Source: Kutzneria viridogrisea
GTDB lineage: Bacteria > Actinomycetota > Actinomycetes > Mycobacteriales > Pseudonocardiaceae
DNA: 64,000 bases
Assembly (NCBI GenBank): GCA_014138725.1
Contig: JACJID010000003.1
Span: 434,001 to 498,000 of the forward strand
Reading direction: 5' to 3'
The position numbers were made by a program, and so were the translations under genes. Below are positions 62,211 to 64,000 of the stretch, in pieces (position 1 is the first letter of the stretch; each line of letters begins with the position of its first letter). The notes below the pieces were generated by a model, which saw only the letters and a list, made by a program, of their open reading frames with translations, was not told the origin of the DNA and did no database searches.

Positions 62211-63883
62211 GGGCGGCGGCACTCGTCCTGCTGCTGGCCGTCGCCGGGCTGCTGCTGGGCAGCGGTTCGGCGGCGGCCCACGCCATGCTCGAATCCACCA
62301 ATCCCGTGCAGGGCTCCGTGGTGCAGGCCATGCCGAGCCGGATCGAGCTGACCTTCGGTGAGCCGGTGCAGGTCTCCGCCGACTCGGTCCGGGTCATCGC
62401 ACCCGACGGGTCCACTGTGGACACAGGTAGGGCGGAACACCCCGAGGGGCACGGGGAGACCGTCGGCGTGCCAATGTCCGGCGCGGCCGAGGGCACCTAC
62501 ACCGTGTCCTGGCACGTGGTCTCCGCCGACTCGCACCCCATCTCCGGGGCGTTCACCTTCTCCCTCGGCCACACCAGCACGCCAGCCTCCGCGCCACCGG
62601 CCGCACAGCAGAGCGACTCGGCGGTGTCCCTGCTGTACGGCCTGACCCGCGCGCTGGGCTACGCCGCCTTCGCGCTGCTCGCGGGGTCGGCAGCCTTCGT
62701 GTACCTGTGCTGGCCGCAGGGCGCGGTACGGCGGACCGTGCGCAGGCTCATCGGCGGTGCGTGGCTGGGCCTGCTGCTCACCACGATCGCCAGTGCGCTG
62801 CTGCAAGGCCCCTACGGCGCGGGCCTCGGCCTGGACCACCTCTTCGACGGCGAGCTGTTTTCGTCCACAATGGACATAGAGCTGGGCGTAGGACTGGCCG
62901 TGCGGGTCTGCCTGCTGGCCCTGGCCGCGCCCTACCTGGGTGAGCTGCTGGCCACGGTGGACTGGACCCCGGCGAGGCGGGCGCTGGTCGGGGCGGGCGG
63001 TGTGGTGCTGCTCAACGGCTTCGCCTGGACCTGGGCCGGGTCCGGGCACGCCATCGCGGGGTTGCAACCGGAGTTCGCCCTGCCGGTGGACCTGCTGCAC
63101 CTGGACGCCATGGCGGTGTGGCTGGGCGGGCTGGCGGTGCTGGCCGTGGTGCTGTGGCGCGGCCGGGAGCTGCCGGAGTCCATGGCGCTGGCGGTGCTGC
63201 GGTTCTCGAAGATCGCCTTCGGCTGCGTGGTGGTGCTGGTGGCCACCGGCACGTACCAGAGCTGGCGCCAGCTCGGCTCGTGGCAGGGCTTCACCGACAC
63301 CGGCTACGGCCGACTGCTGCTGGTGAAGGTCCTCGGCGTGGCCGCCGTGCTGGTCGCCGCCTGGTACTCCCGCCGCTGGGTGCGCGGCCAGGGCAGGATC
63401 CGGCTTCGGCGCTCGGTGCTGGCCGAGGCCCTCGGCGCCGTGCTGGTCATCGGCCTGACTGGATTTTTGGTCAGTGCCGAACCCGCCCGCACCGCCCTGG
63501 CCGACACGCCCAGGCGCCAGGCCACGCCCTCCGCGCAGACCGTGCCCTTCGACACCGGCGGCCCGCACGGCAGGGGCCAGCTGAGGATCAACGCCCTGCC
63601 GCTGCGGCCGGGCACCAACCTGGTGGACGTGCTGGTGGTCGACGAGACCGGCACGCCGACCGACGTGGCCGAGCTGACCGCGACGCTGAGCCTGCCCGAG
63701 CGCGGCCTGGGACCGCTCAAGATCGACATGGCGCACCAGGGCCGGGGCGGCTACCGGGCGGGCACCGCGGAGATCCCCCTGGCCGGGGACTGGCAGCTGG
63801 CGGTGACCGTGCGCACCAGCGATGTGGACCAGACCACAGTGACGGCCAGGCTGCTCGTCTCGGGAACCGGGGAGGGCGGCTGA
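62207..63883 (+). CDS. CopC-CopD fusion copper transport protein with a C-terminal extracellular domain
   Basis: 558 aa from GTG 62207, which overlaps the previous stop by 4 nt. A signal peptide ends in SAAA, followed by a mature His ([12 protein letters not shown]), the CopC Cu(II) ligand; its partners are in [15 protein letters not shown]. Eight or so membrane helices of the CopD domain follow. The tail ([20 protein letters not shown], then [18 protein letters not shown]) resembles the YtkA/FixH-like domain seen in actinobacterial CopD proteins. It probably brings copper into the cell or to cuproenzymes. Confidence 0.87.
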   Translation: MRAAALVLLLAVAGLLLGSGSAAAHAMLESTNPVQGSVVQAMPSRIELTFGEPVQVSADSVRVIAPDGSTVDTGRAEHPEGHGETVGVPMSGAAEGTYTVSWHVVSADSHPISGAFTFSLGHTSTPASAPPAAQQSDSAVSLLYGLTRALGYAAFALLAGSAAFVYLCWPQGAVRRTVRRLIGGAWLGLLLTTIASALLQGPYGAGLGLDHLFDGELFSSTMDIELGVGLAVRVCLLALAAPYLGELLATVDWTPARRALVGAGGVVLLNGFAWTWAGSGHAIAGLQPEFALPVDLLHLDAMAVWLGGLAVLAVVLWRGRELPESMALAVLRFSKIAFGCVVVLVATGTYQSWRQLGSWQGFTDTGYGRLLLVKVLGVAAVLVAAWYSRRWVRGQGRIRLRRSVLAEALGAVLVIGLTGFLVSAEPARTALADTPRRQATPSAQTVPFDTGGPHGRGQLRINALPLRPGTNLVDVLVVDETGTPTDVAELTATLSLPERGLGPLKIDMAHQGRGGYRAGTAEIPLAGDWQLAVTVRTSDVDQTTVTARLLVSGTGEGG

Positions 63884-63896
63884 CCGACTCACTGGT

Positions 63897-64000
63897 GTGG
63901 TCGAACTAGCCATTGGCGGCATGACCTGCGCCGCCTGCGCGAACCGGGTGGAACGCAAGCTGAACAAGCTCGACGGCGTGCGAGCCAGCGTCAACTACGC
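63897..64000 (+). CDS. P1B-type heavy-metal ATPase (3' partial)
   Basis: Only about 35 residues are visible: [20 protein letters not shown], which is the N-terminal HMA domain with the GMTCAAC copper-binding site. The start is taken at GTG 63897. In this position a copper-translocating ATPase that supplies or exports Cu(I) is expected. The rest lies outside the window. Confidence 0.75.
   Translation, partial: MVELAIGGMTCAACANRVERKLNKLDGVRASVNY

Overview
The window is a very GC-rich actinobacterial chromosome segment. Strong third-position GC, many GTG starts, GTGA/ATGA stop-start couplings, F420-type LLM oxidoreductases, a SigC-type and a BldN-type sigma factor, and abundant TetR, PucR and MmyB-type regulators point to the Pseudonocardiales. 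The genus cannot be fixed from sequence alone. No rRNA, tRNA, CRISPR array, prophage or intact transposase is visible. Mobile-element traces are one MITE-like element (6281-6448) and several repeat families.

Layout. 1-2469: 3' part of a secreted GH30 glycosidase with a ricin-type lectin tail, then a 28-unit array of 21-bp modules. 2470-6448: oxidoreductases, a small helix-turn-helix protein, a membrane protein, and an LLM oxidoreductase and alpha/beta hydrolase behind candidate iron boxes. 6445-11443: amino-acid permease, choline-kinase-like enzyme and dimethylglycine/sarcosine dehydrogenase-like flavoprotein. 11535-19207: secreted S33 peptidase, an unusual LuxR regulator, a TetR-LLM-SDR operon facing a second SDR, and an MFS pump with an MmyB-like regulator.

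19262-37697 is the most unusual region: a long, tightly coupled minus-strand biosynthetic cluster. The left half has an adenylation enzyme, a stand-alone carrier protein, two acyl-CoA-dehydrogenase-fold flavoenzymes, a flavin reductase, aspartate decarboxylase (beta-alanine supply), an SDR, a non-heme iron dioxygenase and a zinc alcohol dehydrogenase. The right half has an aminotransferase, an ATP-grasp ligase, an FAD-linked oxidase, an asparagine-synthetase-type amidotransferase, a U32-like TIM-barrel protein and two MFS exporters. I infer a small peptide-like antimetabolite assembled partly on a carrier protein and partly by ATP-grasp ligation. I do not recognise this combination as a characterised pathway.

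37678-47715: S9 peptidase, TetR and methyltransferase, GH46 chitosanase with a palindromic operator, a beta-alanine/malonate-semialdehyde catabolic pair under a PucR regulator, and a second LuxR protein with a degenerate receiver. 47798-54655: a peroxisome-like beta-oxidation set with its TetR, an orphan BldN-like sigma factor, a quinone reductase/MarR pair and a TetR. 54670-60322: SDR, a two-component system, and a TetR-DUF4865-phosphotriesterase-phosphatase operon. 60285-64000: a SigC-type sigma factor facing a copper locus whose first gene joins an anti-sigma domain in frame to a YcnI domain, followed by CopC-CopD and the start of a P-type ATPase.

Most convergent 3'-3' junctions that are long enough to hold one carry a repeat or hairpin: the 21-bp array, the CTAG-ended element, two 53-nt palindromes, or mixed 21/22-bp arrays.
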